From Turritopsis dohrnii (lineage: Eukaryota; Cnidaria; Hydrozoa; Anthoathecata; Oceaniidae), in the NCBI GenBank assembly GCA_027922465.2, contig BQMF02000256.1, forward strand, positions 496,001 to 560,000: a stretch of 64,000 nt of DNA, written 5' to 3'. The notes beneath the pieces were generated by a model, which saw nothing but the letters and a program-made list of their open reading frames with translations, made no database searches and had not been told where the DNA came from. Shown here piece by piece: positions 22,880-36,179 of this stretch. The position numbers were made by a program, and so were the translations under genes. The stretch's first letter is position 1, and every line of letters starts with the position of its first letter.

Positions 22880-25370
22880 AACCACACCAGGAGATAGTAA
22901 AATCATAAAGGTAAAAAGGTAAAAGAGGCAATGATTTCGGAGATGAGAAAAAAAGTTCATAACGTATCATAAAAATGGTTTGAACTTACATATTTATACG
23001 TGATCAGTCATGAAAGTCCTGTCTTCCATCTATACGCGAATCTTCAGAGCTGATATGTAGCAGAAGTGAAACTTAGTATCTTCGTGCTATTAATACTGTG
23101 ATATTGAACTTGATTAAGATGGCAGATATCCACGTAAGCATTCGAGTGTCACTTGCGGCTCAATCCATGCAGTGAATTATTTTACTTGCTCGAAATCTAG
23201 ATAAATTCATAGAGATCACTTGTCATAAAACGATTATAAAATAATACAAAACAAATAACCAATATGTACGGGATGTTATAAAAAACATCGTTTCGTAGCA
23301 GAAAAATTTGAAATACTTTGAAATTTCAGGAAAGAGACCTTCCGCATTTCCCCACAACTTTGTGTTTGTTAATCACAAGAAACTGCATCTAAGCATATAA
23401 ACATCTAAGTATGACAACTTTATTGCTTACCTATTGATGTGGGATGTCGTGTTCTTTTTACTCCTTTGGTTAATGCAATAATAAGAGTATTAATAAGCAT
23501 TAAGATCTTTTAATCTGTTCAAGTATCAATAGATAATCAAAACAAAATCCGGAAAGCGCAAATCAGCAGCAGTGGGGCGTACTTATCTTGCTAAAAGAAA
23601 AAGCGAACTAGACACAACAACTCGACTAGACTTCAATTTTCACAGTGGATTCAATATTGTGTTGAAGGGAACCTGCCATAGAAAAACAAGACGAAGAGGA
23701 ACATTTGCATTACGTACTCTGGAGAGACTAAAGATTCTTGGAGGTGCTGCCCATTGGTATAAGATTGTCATATAATTAATTTGGTCTTATTTTTCAACTC
23801 CTTGGAGGCAGTAGCAATTCTCTCCTCTTTCTTTACGCTCAAGTTTTTCTCATTCTTTCTTTTGGGCAAAAGGATTAACTGTGGTAGGTTTGTTATTTCT
23901 TAAAAGGTTTTGTTGTAAGTTTCGATTGACGCAAGACAAGTGCCAATTTTGTGAAAATGAATTTTCAGTAAGTTATTTTCTTTTAGGTAGCGCCGAGTTA
24001 ATGTTACATTACTACCAGTGGTTTGTTTCCACGTTATTTTCCTCCGCTCTATTTTTCATGCAGAAGAAAGTTTAAAATGTATATGCATGCATATCAAGTC
24101 TTGTTGTGTCTTGGTTGTCGATGGAATGGAATTTACTGTTAGAAGCTAGTATTTGTGGAGTGTTAAATTCTGCTTTCCGCAGCGCAGTTTGGTAGCAAAC
24201 AAAAACCTGCCAGCATGTCGTTTCATTTCCAACTAGAACAAGAGGCCTTAGGCCTTAAGGTCAGCGCGAACTGTATGCTCAAAAATCTAAAGATCACAAT
24301 GACTTTACAAACGAAATGACCAGCATTCCAAAATAGTTTGATTAGTATCTGGGTACGCCCGTATTCGGTTGGTGAACATGCTAATGGAAAATGTAAGTCC
24401 ATTCGCCCAAAACAGATATATTAAAAACCTCCCGTGATAAAAAGGGGTCCAGACATTGCGTACAGATTACTACCTCTGACTTAACATCCTATCTACATAT
24501 GTCTCATCGAGACCAAAAACGCAAAGTTCTATCTAATGAGCCGAATAACGTACTAAATGAGTATTTTTTCTAATGGAAGTCGCTTTAACTAAATCTCAAG
24601 GCAAACGTTATAAAAGAAAACTTTGCATTTCCACAACAATCCTTTTCCTCATTAGTTAAAAGTTTCTATGACAGCAACTACATACGGCAATACGATACGC
24701 ATCAACAGAAATCATATGGGCATTACAATTACAACAACTTCGTTACTTTATTCGGTTTTATTTCAGCTTCAAATTTCAGTTTTACAAGTTCCAGCTTCCA
24801 GCTTTACGTTCTTACAGAAACTATGTGTTCGGTTAATCACGCTAGTGAACTTTCGTTTCTACCAAGTGTCGACTGTTAGAGGAACCATAAATGTATACAT
24901 ACATTTTGGTTCTTGTTGATACGTGAAGATCCAATGCCAAGCAGTTGCTGATTACTAAAAATGAAAGTGTAAAAGGTTATGTATAACTGCACAATGCACC
25001 AATTAATTCTAATTTATTCCATTTAACAAAATTCAGAAACTTCAATTACAGAATCATAATTTTAACTCTAATGTTATGCCTGAAGGGAAAATAGTTACTG
25101 AATTTCTCAATTTAATGGTGGCAGGTCAGTGTCTTATATTAAGATTTTATCTGGGTTTTATGCCAGGCCATTGACATCATTGGTTTTTTTTTTTGGTGAC
25201 CAGAAGGAAATTTTAACTGCCCGAAATTCAATAACACTATACAATTTCATTTGGAAACGCTTAGAAATGCGCTGATAGAAAATAGAAAAATGAGCTGAAA
25301 TTGCAAAGACAAACATTATATATAAAGCTCAAAAATCATATTTCCAATTTATACTTATACTTTTTCTGCC
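22880..25370. other. Unassigned non-coding stretch
   Basis: No supported gene. A minus-strand donor-like site (GTAAGC) lies near 23427, but no acceptable exon could be built around it. The 67-residue plus frame at 23572-23775 has no recognisable domain and is not called. Confidence 0.35.
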
Positions 25371-25377
25371 TGTCCAG

Positions 25378-25421
25378 TCGGGCCACCACGACACTGGTTT
25401 TCAAAAATTTTGGTGGCCCGA
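25378..25421. repeat. Short hairpin with GGGCCACC stem
   Basis: TCGGGCCACCA at the left pairs with its complement in GGTGGCCCGA about 22 nt later. A further GGGCCACC lies at about 25450. This is probably the end of a small palindromic MITE or a structured repeat. Confidence 0.45.
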
Positions 25422-26056
25422 ACCAATTTATGATTGCCTCAGACAGTTGGGCCACCGCTATGATCAGACACTGCAGGTTAGTTAATATTGGTCAACAAAA
25501 CTCAGTAAAATAAACTTTTCATTCCGAAAAAGGTAAAATTCAGTTCATGAAAATTCAAATAGATTTACGGGACAAACTTATGCAACTCAAAATTACAAAA
25601 ACAAATACAGCAATTACTGCAAGAAATTCTCCAGCATTTATAAGAGTATGAATAAGGTATTGTATATATAATTGTTTTTGTTTGTGTTTTTTTAATATTT
25701 TCTTCATCTTTGTCTTCTTATAAGCTGATGTGTGTTATTGCTACTGTAATTATATAATTATATAATTTCTCTAACTAACTTCTAAAATATTTTACATTTG
25801 TGCCATTAAGGTCTTTCGGTAACTTTTTGTTCAGTTGTTGGAAGTTTCCATACCGCAAAACCAGATCATACAGAAATGGAAAATTTTTGTTTATATAATT
25901 TATTTATATGATCCATAATTTTATGCAATTACGTCATTAAATTGGCTATATAATTCATGTGCATCAGTTATCTTTCCAGACGGTTTAAAGAAAAGGGCAG
26001 AATATCTGAAACCCCAATTTCTTACAGTGTATGTATTTTAACTATCATTCAAACTA

Positions 26057-26120
26057 TAATATACTTTTCCAATTGCAGTGCAAAGTAAGCGGATCAGGAG
26101 GGGAATCGAACCCACACAAA
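26057..26120 (-). repeat. Fragment of the tRNA-like repeat family
   Basis: CTTTCCAATTGCAGTGCAAAG followed by a diverged tRNA T-arm on the minus strand (complement of GAATCGAACCCACAC) matches the left part of the composite repeat at 36461-36520. The anticodon arm is missing. Confidence 0.5.
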
Positions 26121-26429
26121 ATATTGCAAAGCATTACGGTGTGAATGACAGTAAAAAGGAAGAAGTCCTAGGATACTTAAGACTTATAATTAGAGTTTCA
26201 ACTCAGAAAATTTATACGCAAAAATCCTTCCAAGATGATGGTGATGAAAGACAACAAACAAAATTTTATTTTTCAAACAAAATTAAATTTTTCTGTTTTA
26301 ACCGCTCATACCTATCAGAAAATTCTCTTCGGAATAAAAACAATTGTTCCTCACTTTCTACTTTCAACTGACGTCATGGATGACTTCAGAGAAGTAAGCA
26401 ACTTCAGATATGGGTTCTAATTTTTTACT

Positions 26430-28300
26430 TTGTTTGATTTGATCTATTTTTGATACTCTTTGGATGGTAAAGATGTTTTGCACTTTCATTTTTTTTATTT
26501 TTCAGCATGTCCAAAACTATGACATGTGTCGTCAACCGTGTCACATGACAACTAGGACCTAATTAAATAGGTATCAGGTGGAAATCGAAATCTGACCATC
26601 CAAGGACCAAATATCAATATAAATAATTGATCAGTTTGTTATCAAAATATCCTTGTCTATGACTCTTTTGTAGTCGCCGTCCTAATTTTCTAGTAAAAAC
26701 AAAATTGACTTGATGAGTTCGAACATTTACCTCTCGAAAAATCATTAGGTATATATATATAAACAAAAACCCACTATACCAATGTTCTATTATGCCTTAC
26801 TCTTATCGAGACAGTAATTCATAAATAATAGATATTTTTTAAAAAACAAACTTCGGTTATTTTTATAAGAAACTGCACTTTTTTTAAAAGAAACTTTATT
26901 TACCAAGAAAAGTTTCATTTCATGTATGATTTGACCAAAATTGACGAGGGAATTCGAGGGATTTTTGTTTTTCTTGAAATATCAAGAAATTTTTGTGGAG
27001 AAACAACCGTACGTAGTAACAGGATTTCTTACAATATATGATTCTTGGATAATTATCATAAAAAGTAACATTACTTTTCAATTTCAAACCCGTATTTTCT
27101 GATCTGGTTTTGCAGTATGGAAACTTTCAACAACATTCAAAATTTCAAGCTACAAAATTGAAGTGTAGCTAGTATATACAAGAACACAATAAAATAAATA
27201 ACTCAGTAAAAATCACCTAGTATTCCCTTAAGGTATGTAAGCTAACATGTTATCTTTAATACATAATGTTTAGAAGAAAGAGAAAACATAATTCGAGAGA
27301 CAAGAGATATAGGGTAATCTATTAATTTGCAACTTGCCTGACTTTTTCTTCCTCCTAAATTTTTATCCCATCCAATTAGGATACGTGGTTGCTAATGTCT
27401 TGATTCAATACACTTCAATATAAGTTTATACTGTTGTTATATATTTGCATCTGTAAAACTAATTCGACTGTTAGTTGTTGATAAGTTTGATCAGCGTTTC
27501 GCTCCCAAAATGCACTACGTTAAAATAAAGGGTGGAGGGAGGGCGCATTCAAACAAATAATTTACTTATTCATTCGAATGAAAAGAACTCTTTTTGTATT
27601 GTAATATATTTATTCGTCACACACAAGTGATATATTTTCCAAAAATCAATGTTGTGCTTTAAACTTTCGGATTTTGAACTAAGAAAATTTGAAATTAGTA
27701 ACTACGGGCGTATAACTGGGGCGTATAGAACTGCAACATTACACACACACACACACACGGACTGACAGACACGGGGAAATGAAAGATCAGCTACCTTGCG
27801 GCGCTGACCAATAATCTCTTTGCAGAAACACTGTGGTGACCACGATTAACAACCAATCAACATCGTTGCTCACTTGCTTTGACATAAAATTTCTTATCTC
27901 CACAATGTTTTGTCTAATTAATAACATGTTTTCCATTTCGTTTGTGTCCTCTTTCGCCTCATGACTTGTTTTTTAACTATTGTTTCCAATGTGATTTGGA
28001 AATAGCATCAAATTTCCTACATAATGAGGAATCCCTTGACTTGACCCCTTGACTGTGTATGAAAATATCACATTTTTGGTACATTAGATTCCACAAAACC
28101 GAGAAAAGTGAGGAAGTTCTACTGCTACATAATGACCACCCAAGCTTTTCTGGTACGTGAAGTGGTGCTCTATCAGGATCAAGGGGTTTCAGCTCTAGAC
28201 GAAAACTATTTACGAGATTCAATGGTGGAGCCAGTACTTTCAATTACGTAGTTGGTATACTTAATAGCTTATAACCAGTGAATAAGGCCGGAGATACTTG
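26430..28300. other. Unassigned stretch with a (CA)n microsatellite
   Basis: No supported gene. A (CA)8-9 run lies at about 27741-27759 and a short (TA)n at about 26751-26760. An 88-residue minus frame (28243-27977) has a balanced composition, but no domain or splice support. Confidence 0.4.
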
Positions 28301-28302
28301 GA

Positions 28303-28425
28303 TTAGATAGTGCAATCAACTAATTAGTCCTACTTAATTGTTTTACAAGGAGTTTTGGTACTAGGCAATAATTACTAATAAGTTAAAGTCACGCAAACAG
28401 TGAGATAATGAAATACTTAAAAACG
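28303..28425 (+). repeat. Dispersed repeat, copy 2 (see 11334-11452)
   Basis: This is the second copy of the segment starting GGATTAGATAGTGCAATC and ending at AAAAACGAGT. It has small indels relative to the first. Without ends or coding content, its class is unknown. Confidence 0.6.
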
Positions 28426-28429
28426 AGTT

Positions 28430-29070
28430 TGTATAGTGTGTTTCAGAATGTTGGACGCGGAAATTTCAAAACTGTTTTCAAGTTTTTTCAGCTAGTATAT
28501 TTTTGTGAAAAATATTGGAAAATTGTAATTAAATGTTTAATGGTTGATTAAGATGTGAATGAAAAGAAAAGATTTTTTGAAACAATGACAAAGGCCGTTC
28601 AAATTAACAAATTTAAGCTGTGTGTTCACGAAAAACATTAAACTTTAGATATCAACTTGGGGGTATCATTGCAAAGATAACATTGAGGTGACGGTACCCT
28701 TAAGAAGGCGATATTTGACATTTTTTTCAAATATGTCTTTTTCACCTTTTTTGAAACCTTTAATCTATGTAGAATACGAGGACGATATTTCTTTTCGAGA
28801 AAAAAAATCATAAATGCCCAAATTTAGGCCAAAAAAATTAGATACTGTAATATTTTGTTCCATGACAACGGCCCTTGGCAACCGTTTTTTAGCTATATCT
28901 TGCTAACGACTGGCAAAAAAAACCCCACAAAAACGTGCGAGTCTAGTTCACCTTTGCTTAAGCAAATTGATGTAAACAGTGTTTGGCTTTAAACTTGAAC
29001 TCAACTCAAGTTTAGTCCTAAGAGCTACACAATTTGGTCTCTTCAAGTATGTTGCTCTTAAGCAACCTCG
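28430..29070. other. Unassigned non-coding stretch
   Basis: AT-rich sequence between a dispersed repeat and a foldback element. No gene is recognised. Confidence 0.35.
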
Positions 29071-29325
29071 TTCCCAGGGCTTCTTCGAAACGAAAGAAAG
29101 CCCTGGCACAGGCTGGTCCATTATAAAATCTGATTGGCTAATGAATTTAAATCATTTTTTTCCAATGCAAATTGAATTATTGAAAGCAAATGCCTGATAT
29201 CTTCCATTATAACTTGCCGTTTGTTTTTGAAGCACGGAGGCCCTAAAAAGACTGCTGAGTGAGAAAATCACCCGTATTTTGGGTGATTTTTCATCGGCCT
29301 GTGCCAGGGCTTTCTTTCGTTGGCT
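29071..29325. mobile_element. Foldback/MITE with CCCTGGCACAGGC arms
   Basis: AACGAAAGAAAGCCCTGGCA at the left (about 29086) is inverted in TGCCAGGGCTTTCTTTCGTT at the right (about 29301-29320). The left end also carries CTCGTTCCCAGGGCTTCTT, which itself pairs with the AAGCCCTGG just inside. The ~255 bp interior is AT-rich and non-coding. Repeats starting CTCGTTCCCAGGG are widespread in cnidarian and sponge genomes (recollection). Confidence 0.6.
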
Positions 29326-29552
29326 CTTAAGTCACTAATCTCTTAATTCTGACATAATACGGACTTGGAATATCTCATCAGTATATATTCCGCCTCCAAA
29401 TTAATCTACCCAGCCAACAATACACGTAGAAGTTCCGAAAAGGCTTGTTTGGTTTCTAGTAACAACGCTGTTAGAATTCTACAAGAAAAAAGACTGGATC
29501 AAAAAAACCTCAACTATTTTTACGGCAGGTAGCATCTGATTTTACTTCAATA

Positions 29553-29641
29553 TGGGAGCATTCAATAATCACGCCATGATAGAGGGGAGGGTGGTTCTAA
29601 ATTAGCAAATTTAGTGCAACGTAATTATTGAATGGCCCCTA
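29553..29641. mobile_element. Short MITE-like hairpin (~90 bp)
   Basis: GGGAGCATTCAATAATCACG at the left is inverted in CGTAATTATTGAATGGCCCC at the right, with a G-rich spacer between. Very short non-autonomous elements of this form (ends GGGG.CATTCAATAATTACG) are common in invertebrates. Confidence 0.55.
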
Positions 29642-29644
29642 AGT

Positions 29645-32600
29645 AAAAGAGATATAAAACAGAAAACTTAATGGTCGAAATGTATTGTCGGTTAAAAATA
29701 TTGGTCGGTACAAATTTTCGTCGGTAAAAAGTTTCGTCACCTCCCCAAAAATTCCTCGTTTTTTACCGATAAGGTATGTTGTATTACTTTCTGAAACGAT
29801 GACCTTGTTCGACTTTTGGTTGCTTTAGCAGAAACTCAGTTCAAAGCAGATAGAGAGATAGAGTTAAGACTAACTTGAAAGATCCAAACAATGAAAACCA
29901 ATTCTCTGATTTCTGAGAACATCCGAGAAAAGCAAACGTGTTTTTAAGGCCGCTAAAAATGTGAGAAATTTTTACTAGTATAAAAAGAGAGTTGGGAGAG
30001 TTTTGGAAATCCAACTTAAATCAACATAAAAAATATGAAAATTGAAAAAATGAAATTTCATATCTTCATATTTTTGTTTGTGTTGAACATATCCCTTTTC
30101 TTTGCTTCATTGATTGGCGCGCGCAGCGCAGCTAATCTTTAAAACGTCCGTGTAACGGCTGGCTGCTGTCAGAGTGTCGCTCCCGCCAAATTCGAAATTC
30201 GAAATCCATTGGTTCATACAACCGTCTCAATGTTGATTGGTGCATAAAGGGCCACCATTACACGAAAGGGTGTTTATTAACTTTAATATTGCTAGTTTAT
30301 TGGCTAAAATTTCCGCCATGTGATCATCCGGGTATTTTTCGACTTTCTTTTGCATGGCGTTCGCATAATGGTGTACTGTCAGCTTGACCGAAGAAGCCTA
30401 CTTAGATTTCCAAAAGTTAATTGATCAATGTGGAATAAATTTAAAAGAAGATTTACACTTCCAAAACCACAAGCAAAGGCTAGAAATTTATAATTATATA
30501 ATTGTAGTTATCTAATGATTCTACTGTTCTCATTATTTTCTAAAAACAAGTTCTCAATTGGAAAATGTCTGGGATTCTTTTAAGCCTTTCTAAATACAAA
30601 GGATCTTTAGTTTAATGTGTGGGCTGTAATGCTTTTTTAAGCTCTGGATACATACAGCTCAGCTCAGTTTTCTCTTCAGCTCCAACAACAACAAGAATGT
30701 CTCCTGTCTACTGTACCTGCATCATTTTATGTTTGATGTTTCCATCTAGCTATTTTAGCATATTTACTTGTATAGTTTTTGACTGTTTTATCAATGTCCT
30801 GGACATCATCCTTTAACACAAAATTCTGCTTTCAGTCATGTTTGGGTCACATATTTTCATAACCAAATCTTTGTTTACTTTTTGTGTTTGGGAGTCTTTG
30901 TGTAATTAGGAAGATTGACCGTATATATTGAAAGACTTACATAATCACTGTGATATCTTAAAGCATCTAAATTTAATGTTATTTTGTTCATTAAGTTTAG
31001 TGGCAGTTGACGTAAGTTTGTCTGTTTATGCTTTCATAATGCCCTGGGGTGTATGCGTAAATTAAAGATTTAATGTTTTTTAAGTTTGTGTATATCTTTT
31101 CACGAAATTTAGTTTAGTTCAGATAATGCATGTTTGTAAATTAACATATTAATGACATATTGTTAATGAAACTTAAGCACAAATTTCTGTTTTCAGTTAT
31201 GTATGTTGATTGATGTATTTTGCATAGTCTCAAATTTATGTTTTCCTTTTTGTGCTTGCGATTTAGGAATTCTGTTAGGAAGATTGACTAGAGATATTGA
31301 ATTCATAAATTCATAATAGATTGAATTACATGCATCATTGTTTTATCTGAATGGATTATTATATCCTTAATATCATTTTGTACCAACAAAATAAAGAACA
31401 TTATGTCATTCAGATATAATCAAGTTTATTCGTGTTTATTGGTATAAAGTTTTGAATAATGACAACTATGTTTTTCCGTATTTTGGGAGTATACATGATC
31501 GGAAATTTAATAAACATACATTTTGGAAATGATTCAATCTTTTTTAAGTTTCAAGAATGTCATAGCCTTTCAATTTTCATACTTCAGCTGATTTTGCAGA
31601 AATCTTTATGCCTGTAAGGTCATCTTGTTTCCTGTTATAATGACCTTTCAAAAATTTAGAAATTAGTATAGGCAAAACATTTCGTGGTTTTTGTACATAT
31701 AAATCTTAAAAAGTGACATCATTACTGCCCGTAACACCTATTTAGTACTAACCAACAAACTATTTGTGCTTAATTGTGTGGTGTGTATTTTGCAGACCAG
31801 GCCTTAAAAAGTTTGGTTCTTGAGCGGTATTTCAGGGTACCATTTTGAAATTTATATTCAAATGGCAAAAGGTATCCCCTGTAATTTTGGGTTTAAAACT
31901 ATGAAAGTATTTTAAACCGCCCTTGAACGGGCCTTTTTTGCCAGTTTTTGGGAATAAAAGAAACAATCAGCCTGTAGCTCTTTTGAAGTTTACACAAATT
32001 GTTTTGTATTGTGTCTAGATGTTAGAAAAATCAAGAAATTTGATTTAAATTACATAAAATAATCAGATTTTCATTAAAATATGTGGCCAATCATAAAAAC
32101 CAATTACATTGTCAACTTGGTTAAACTCAATCACGTCACACGGGTGTGTAGTTTGCTGTTCAGGTTAGCCTACACAGGGATCCCGAATAGCATATATAAC
32201 CCTGTCTCATTTTCAAGTTGCTTGCCATAGCAACGAACTCCTTAAAGAATTATCGAATACAAACAATTGCAGTCGTTTGAATTTAAACGGATATCTCTTG
32301 TGAATGCTAGCTAGTTCAAGTAACTGCAACCTATTGCATTAAAATAGCCCCATCGACTAACTGTTGCGCCAATCTTAAGCCCAGCGGGCTCTTGTTATAA
32401 TTCAATAAAATCGCGAAGGACGCTTAGAGGACAAAGACTTTAAAGGCTTCTTCATCGACTGACTGCACACTGGCTTTCGGGCAAGTTAGACAAATGCTAT
32501 ACGTTCCCATGACGATAGGTCAACTATTGGTTGAAAATCGGCGGGTGGAAGAGTCAACCATTACGGGTGAAAGCTAAAGAAATAAAAACTCCGCCAGTTA

Positions 32601-33178
32601 CTTACTCATGTCTCCATCGAAGTTTAGTTGAGTTTATCCAATCTTTCCATGTTGTAAAGTTTGTCAGGCCACGGCACACAATAGAGCAACCAGTCTTTCC
32701 TGTGTTCTAGTCACTAGCTCCATATTCTAAAAATGGTATATCTTAACTAGGAAACAATAGTCTTTCATAGTCTCTTTGTATAGGTGAACAAACATTTGCC
32801 TTATTATCCCAAAATGTAAGGTTTCCGTGTTGACTTCCTTTTTGTTGTGATCTTCGTCATAAAACTCTTCTTCAAGGGTTTTTCACCTAAGAAGGTTCAT
32901 TTAAGTAATTCCTTATTTCCTTATGCCGTAACAAAGTGAAATAAGTTGGATCTTAGTTTTTTTCCCAGTTAAATTCCCTGTCTAAAATATCATAGCTCGA
33001 GAGAAAGTTTGAGCCTTGCACTTGAGGAACACAAGCTTCTTGAATTTGAGTCAGCTTCTCATTTTGGTTTTCGGTCTCAGGGATGAACGTAAAGTATCTT
33101 TACGTCTTTACAGTGATGAGAATGTTAGGATGGATAAATAGTTGATTCATATTGAAGGCTACTATTTTGTATCATACA
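29645..33178. other. Long non-coding stretch
   Basis: About 3.5 kb without a supported gene. It is mostly AT-rich, with a locally GC-richer patch at 30110-30200. The ORF at 30619-30816 is not conserved-looking and has no domain. Confidence 0.4.
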
Positions 33179-33180
33179 TG

Positions 33181-33512
33181 ACGCCGTAGTATAGTGGTTA
33201 TCACTCTAGTATTTCATGCGAGCGATCGGGGATCAATTCCCCTTGGCGGCGATTCACCATGCGCAAGTGAATGTACCATAGCGCTGGGTCGACCCATGCC
33301 ATGTGACGGAAATGGGTAGATGATACATCGGGTGTTGCAGGAAGGTCACCCAGAAGAGCACAGGCCCTTGATTGGGTTTGTGTCACTCATGAGAGTGTCA
33401 AATACTTTGGAGCCTCCAGCCTAAGCCTTGGCCCCTCCTGGAAAGCAGATGCAATAGCAACTGAGTGAGGCTAGCCACGTAAAACAATGCAAAATAAATA
33501 AATAAATAAATC
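33181..33512 (+). mobile_element. tRNA-derived SINE with (AAAT)n tail
   Basis: The head (about 33181-33253) is tRNA-like: it has an A-box-like TAGTATAGTGG, a B-box-like GGATCAATTCC with flanking complementary CCC/GGG, and a length of about 72 nt. A body of about 230 bp follows, containing a GGGTCGACCCA palindrome, and the element ends in AAATAAATAAATAAATAA. This order (pol III head, unrelated body, short simple tail) is that of a SINE. A target duplication is not clear. Confidence 0.75.
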
Positions 33513-35180
33513 ATGATAGCAATTTTGACTCCTTTCATTAATCGAAAAGAAACAAAATGTGAATTGATTGATATCTTGGAAAGAATCTACGAACTTTTAT
33601 TCGCTACCTCTCATATCTAAAATGTCAATCTTTTCTGTATCGGTCTGTATCTGTATCAATCTGCATCGTTGTTACAGTGGTAATATATAACATGTTATTC
33701 TTACGGGGTAGCCGCGAAAGCGAATACCGTATTAAAACACCTGTGCACTCCTCCTACTCCAACGGAAATGGCAATTCGTCTTCGATTTAGACTCCACTAA
33801 AAACTCAACATAAATACTAATGAAAGAAGGCCGCCTTTTTGAATTATCGAAGGTTTTACATAACAAACATTTAAAAATAATTCTTTGATATTTTATCATT
33901 TAATTCATGAAACAGATATTAATCAAAGAGGTCTAACTAAAATTGGGACTTTTAGTTATTTATGTTACTGAATGTACTTTGGTACTTGAAAATATATTTC
34001 TCGTGTCAGTAAAGTTCAGTTAACCTTTTTATTGTTAACTGTCTACACTGTCTTGGTGTATTAAGGCTTTCAAAGATCTAGTTCAAAGAGGCAGCTATCT
34101 GTTCGAATTCATTTTTGGTTTCAAGAAATTATAATTAAAGATTTTTTTTTCGATTAAACCCTATTTACACTAACTAGTAATTTTAATCATATTTATCGTT
34201 TATGCCTGTTTTCCACCAGTACAATATCTCAAAAGAACCTTTTTAGAACTTTCTGTGATAGGTAATTTTGCTGCTACCGTTTTGCGCCATCTGGCTCTTG
34301 TCTTGTATAAAAAAACATCATTGCTTTGCACGCTTATTTCAAGTGTTGATGTGAAGTTTCTAACGACTTTGTAGGGAAAAATTCACCAACAACTCTACTG
34401 TGTTGTAAATAATTCCCTAGAAAGCTTTAGAAAAACAGTTTCAGGTAAACGAAACGTGATTTTTCCGAATACCGCTAATAAAATGTAGTTTGAAAAACAG
34501 TTTGACGCTATAGAACAAATGTTGTGTTCTTGTAACATCCCTGGCAATCGTTTCGTCCCAACTCTCATCAAACAAACATCCTCCTTTTACGTGTGGCTGA
34601 TCCAGGTTTTGCATCATTCATATTTCACACTTCCGTAACATCTTCATCCACATTGCCAAAGATTCTAGGAACACAAAAACTGCGATAATAAGATAATTTT
34701 ATGGAATCAATTCGGCAATTTAATTTTTCGTCAAAGGCGAAAGATTTCGTCAGTTTATCAACAAAAATGTTTCGTCACTTTATCAACAAAATTACACGGT
34801 GTAGAATCTGAATTTCGGGTGTTAACCGACACCTCGTTTCTTTTAAGTTACTAGATTATTTCTGGCTTGACAACAAAGGTCTGAATCATTGCCATCAAGG
34901 TTCTGCTTACAAGAATCGTCCACGAAATAACCACTTTGACAGACGAACTCTGCGCTTTTGGTATTGAAGTTTCGCTTTCCATTTGATGTTTGAATGAAGA
35001 AAAATTTTACCGAGATAGGAGGATCGGAAAGGAGACCTTAAATGTTTGTTTTCTCTTTGCAAAGTCAGGCTTCAGGGAAAAAAATTTGCAGATGTGTTTA
35101 GTTCATTGCAGACTTTTCATGAGTTTGTTTGTTCATTTTGATACATTTTACCGTTTTTCAAGCTTCAAATCCAAAGGAAT
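33513..35180. other. Unassigned non-coding stretch
   Basis: No gene is supported. Phrases TTTCGTCA.TTTATCAACAAA occur twice at about 34750-34790 as short direct repeats. Confidence 0.4.
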
Positions 35181-35417
35181 AGACCTTTCCCGAATTTCTG
35201 TTTAAACACCGTGTTAATAGCCTAGCCTCTAAGTTTCGCCTCTTTTTTTAAACTCTTAATTACTTCTAATTATTCCACTGGGGAACTGAAAGAACGAGTA
35301 ACTATTACTTACTGAAAACATTATGAAATTAGAAAAAGAATAAAATACATAGAAACGAGGCGAAACTTGATAACTAAGCATTAACTCGGCATTTAAACAG
35401 AAATTCGGGAAAGGTGT
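35181..35417. mobile_element. ~235 bp MITE, copy A
   Basis: Inverted ends: left AGACCTTTCCCGAATTTCTG, right complement ACACCTTTCCCGAATTTCTG. The match continues through TTTAAACACCG into the interior. The flanks can be read as an AT or TA dinucleotide on each side. Copy B at 36957-37190 is about 90% alike. Confidence 0.75.
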
Positions 35418-35929
35418 ATTGAATGAATCGAAAGGAAAACTTTACTTTTAAGTCCAATTCATCCATCGTCTAACATTTTCATCTTTCTTGGTAACCACAC
35501 GGCCTAAATAAACAATAAACCATCTTCTTTCCTTATTCGCGGGTGCAAGTTACCTCCTCATGCCCAAATAAGCCTGTGTTCTCAGTACTCATTTTTTATC
35601 TACATACGACGTAGTCAATATTCTGAGATAAAATGATTAATGGCCAATCAGTAATAGCAGCAAAAAATATAAAATCTTCTTCCTGGAAACGAACATGTAT
35701 ACATCATCATATGCATTATCGAATACATTGTAAACTTCTTTATTTTAATGTTAATTTACATAAGTCTTTTAAACTGTAAATATTACTAACAGCTCTTCGG
35801 TTTGTCCACTGTCAGCACTACGTTCAATGCAAAACTGAGAATTAAAGCGTGGATTGTGTCGTCTTGACTTGTTATGATAATCTTTAAAGAAAGTTCCCAA
35901 ATACATTCTGCCTAAAGTGATATTGAGGG

Positions 35930-35974
35930 CTATGATATATCAACATTGTTCCTATAGGGCTGCTCCACAACTAG
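35930..35974 (-). CDS. Possible terminal exon (LVVEQPYRNNVDIS) of a minus-strand gene
   Basis: A pyrimidine-rich acceptor (TTTTTTCTCGTTTCAG on the minus strand) is followed by 15 codons ending in TAG at 35932-35930. The frame is compatible with a GT donor after the leucine-rich exon at 36180-36291. No poly(A) signal was located with certainty. Speculative, on splice logic alone. Confidence 0.3.
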   Translation of the reverse strand, partial: LVVEQPYRNNVDIS

Positions 35975-36042
35975 CTGAAACGAGAAAAAAGTAAAGTCAG
36001 CTAATAAATGTATACCACCATGTAACATCAACACGAAAAGTT

Positions 36043-36112
36043 GGAGGATAAAGATGATGATGATGATGATGAAGAACAAAATCGGAAACTGACATTCGCC
36101 TATCTCGTGAAA
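36043..36112 (+). repeat. Second copy of the exon-like acidic segment (see 6352-6415)
   Basis: It has an expanded GATGATGAT run and reads as an acidic stretch followed by QNRKLTFAYLVKL on the plus strand. The first copy has a frameshift at the same place. Confidence 0.4.
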
Positions 36113-36179
36113 CTAAGATGTCATTTAAAATGACCGTAACTATCATAGACCATGCAAAAGCATTAAATTTATTTCAAGT

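Noticed and set aside
27977..28243. 88-residue minus ORF with balanced composition
   Set aside because: It looked coding at first, but no homologous family, splice site or neighbour supports it. A decayed exon cannot be excluded.
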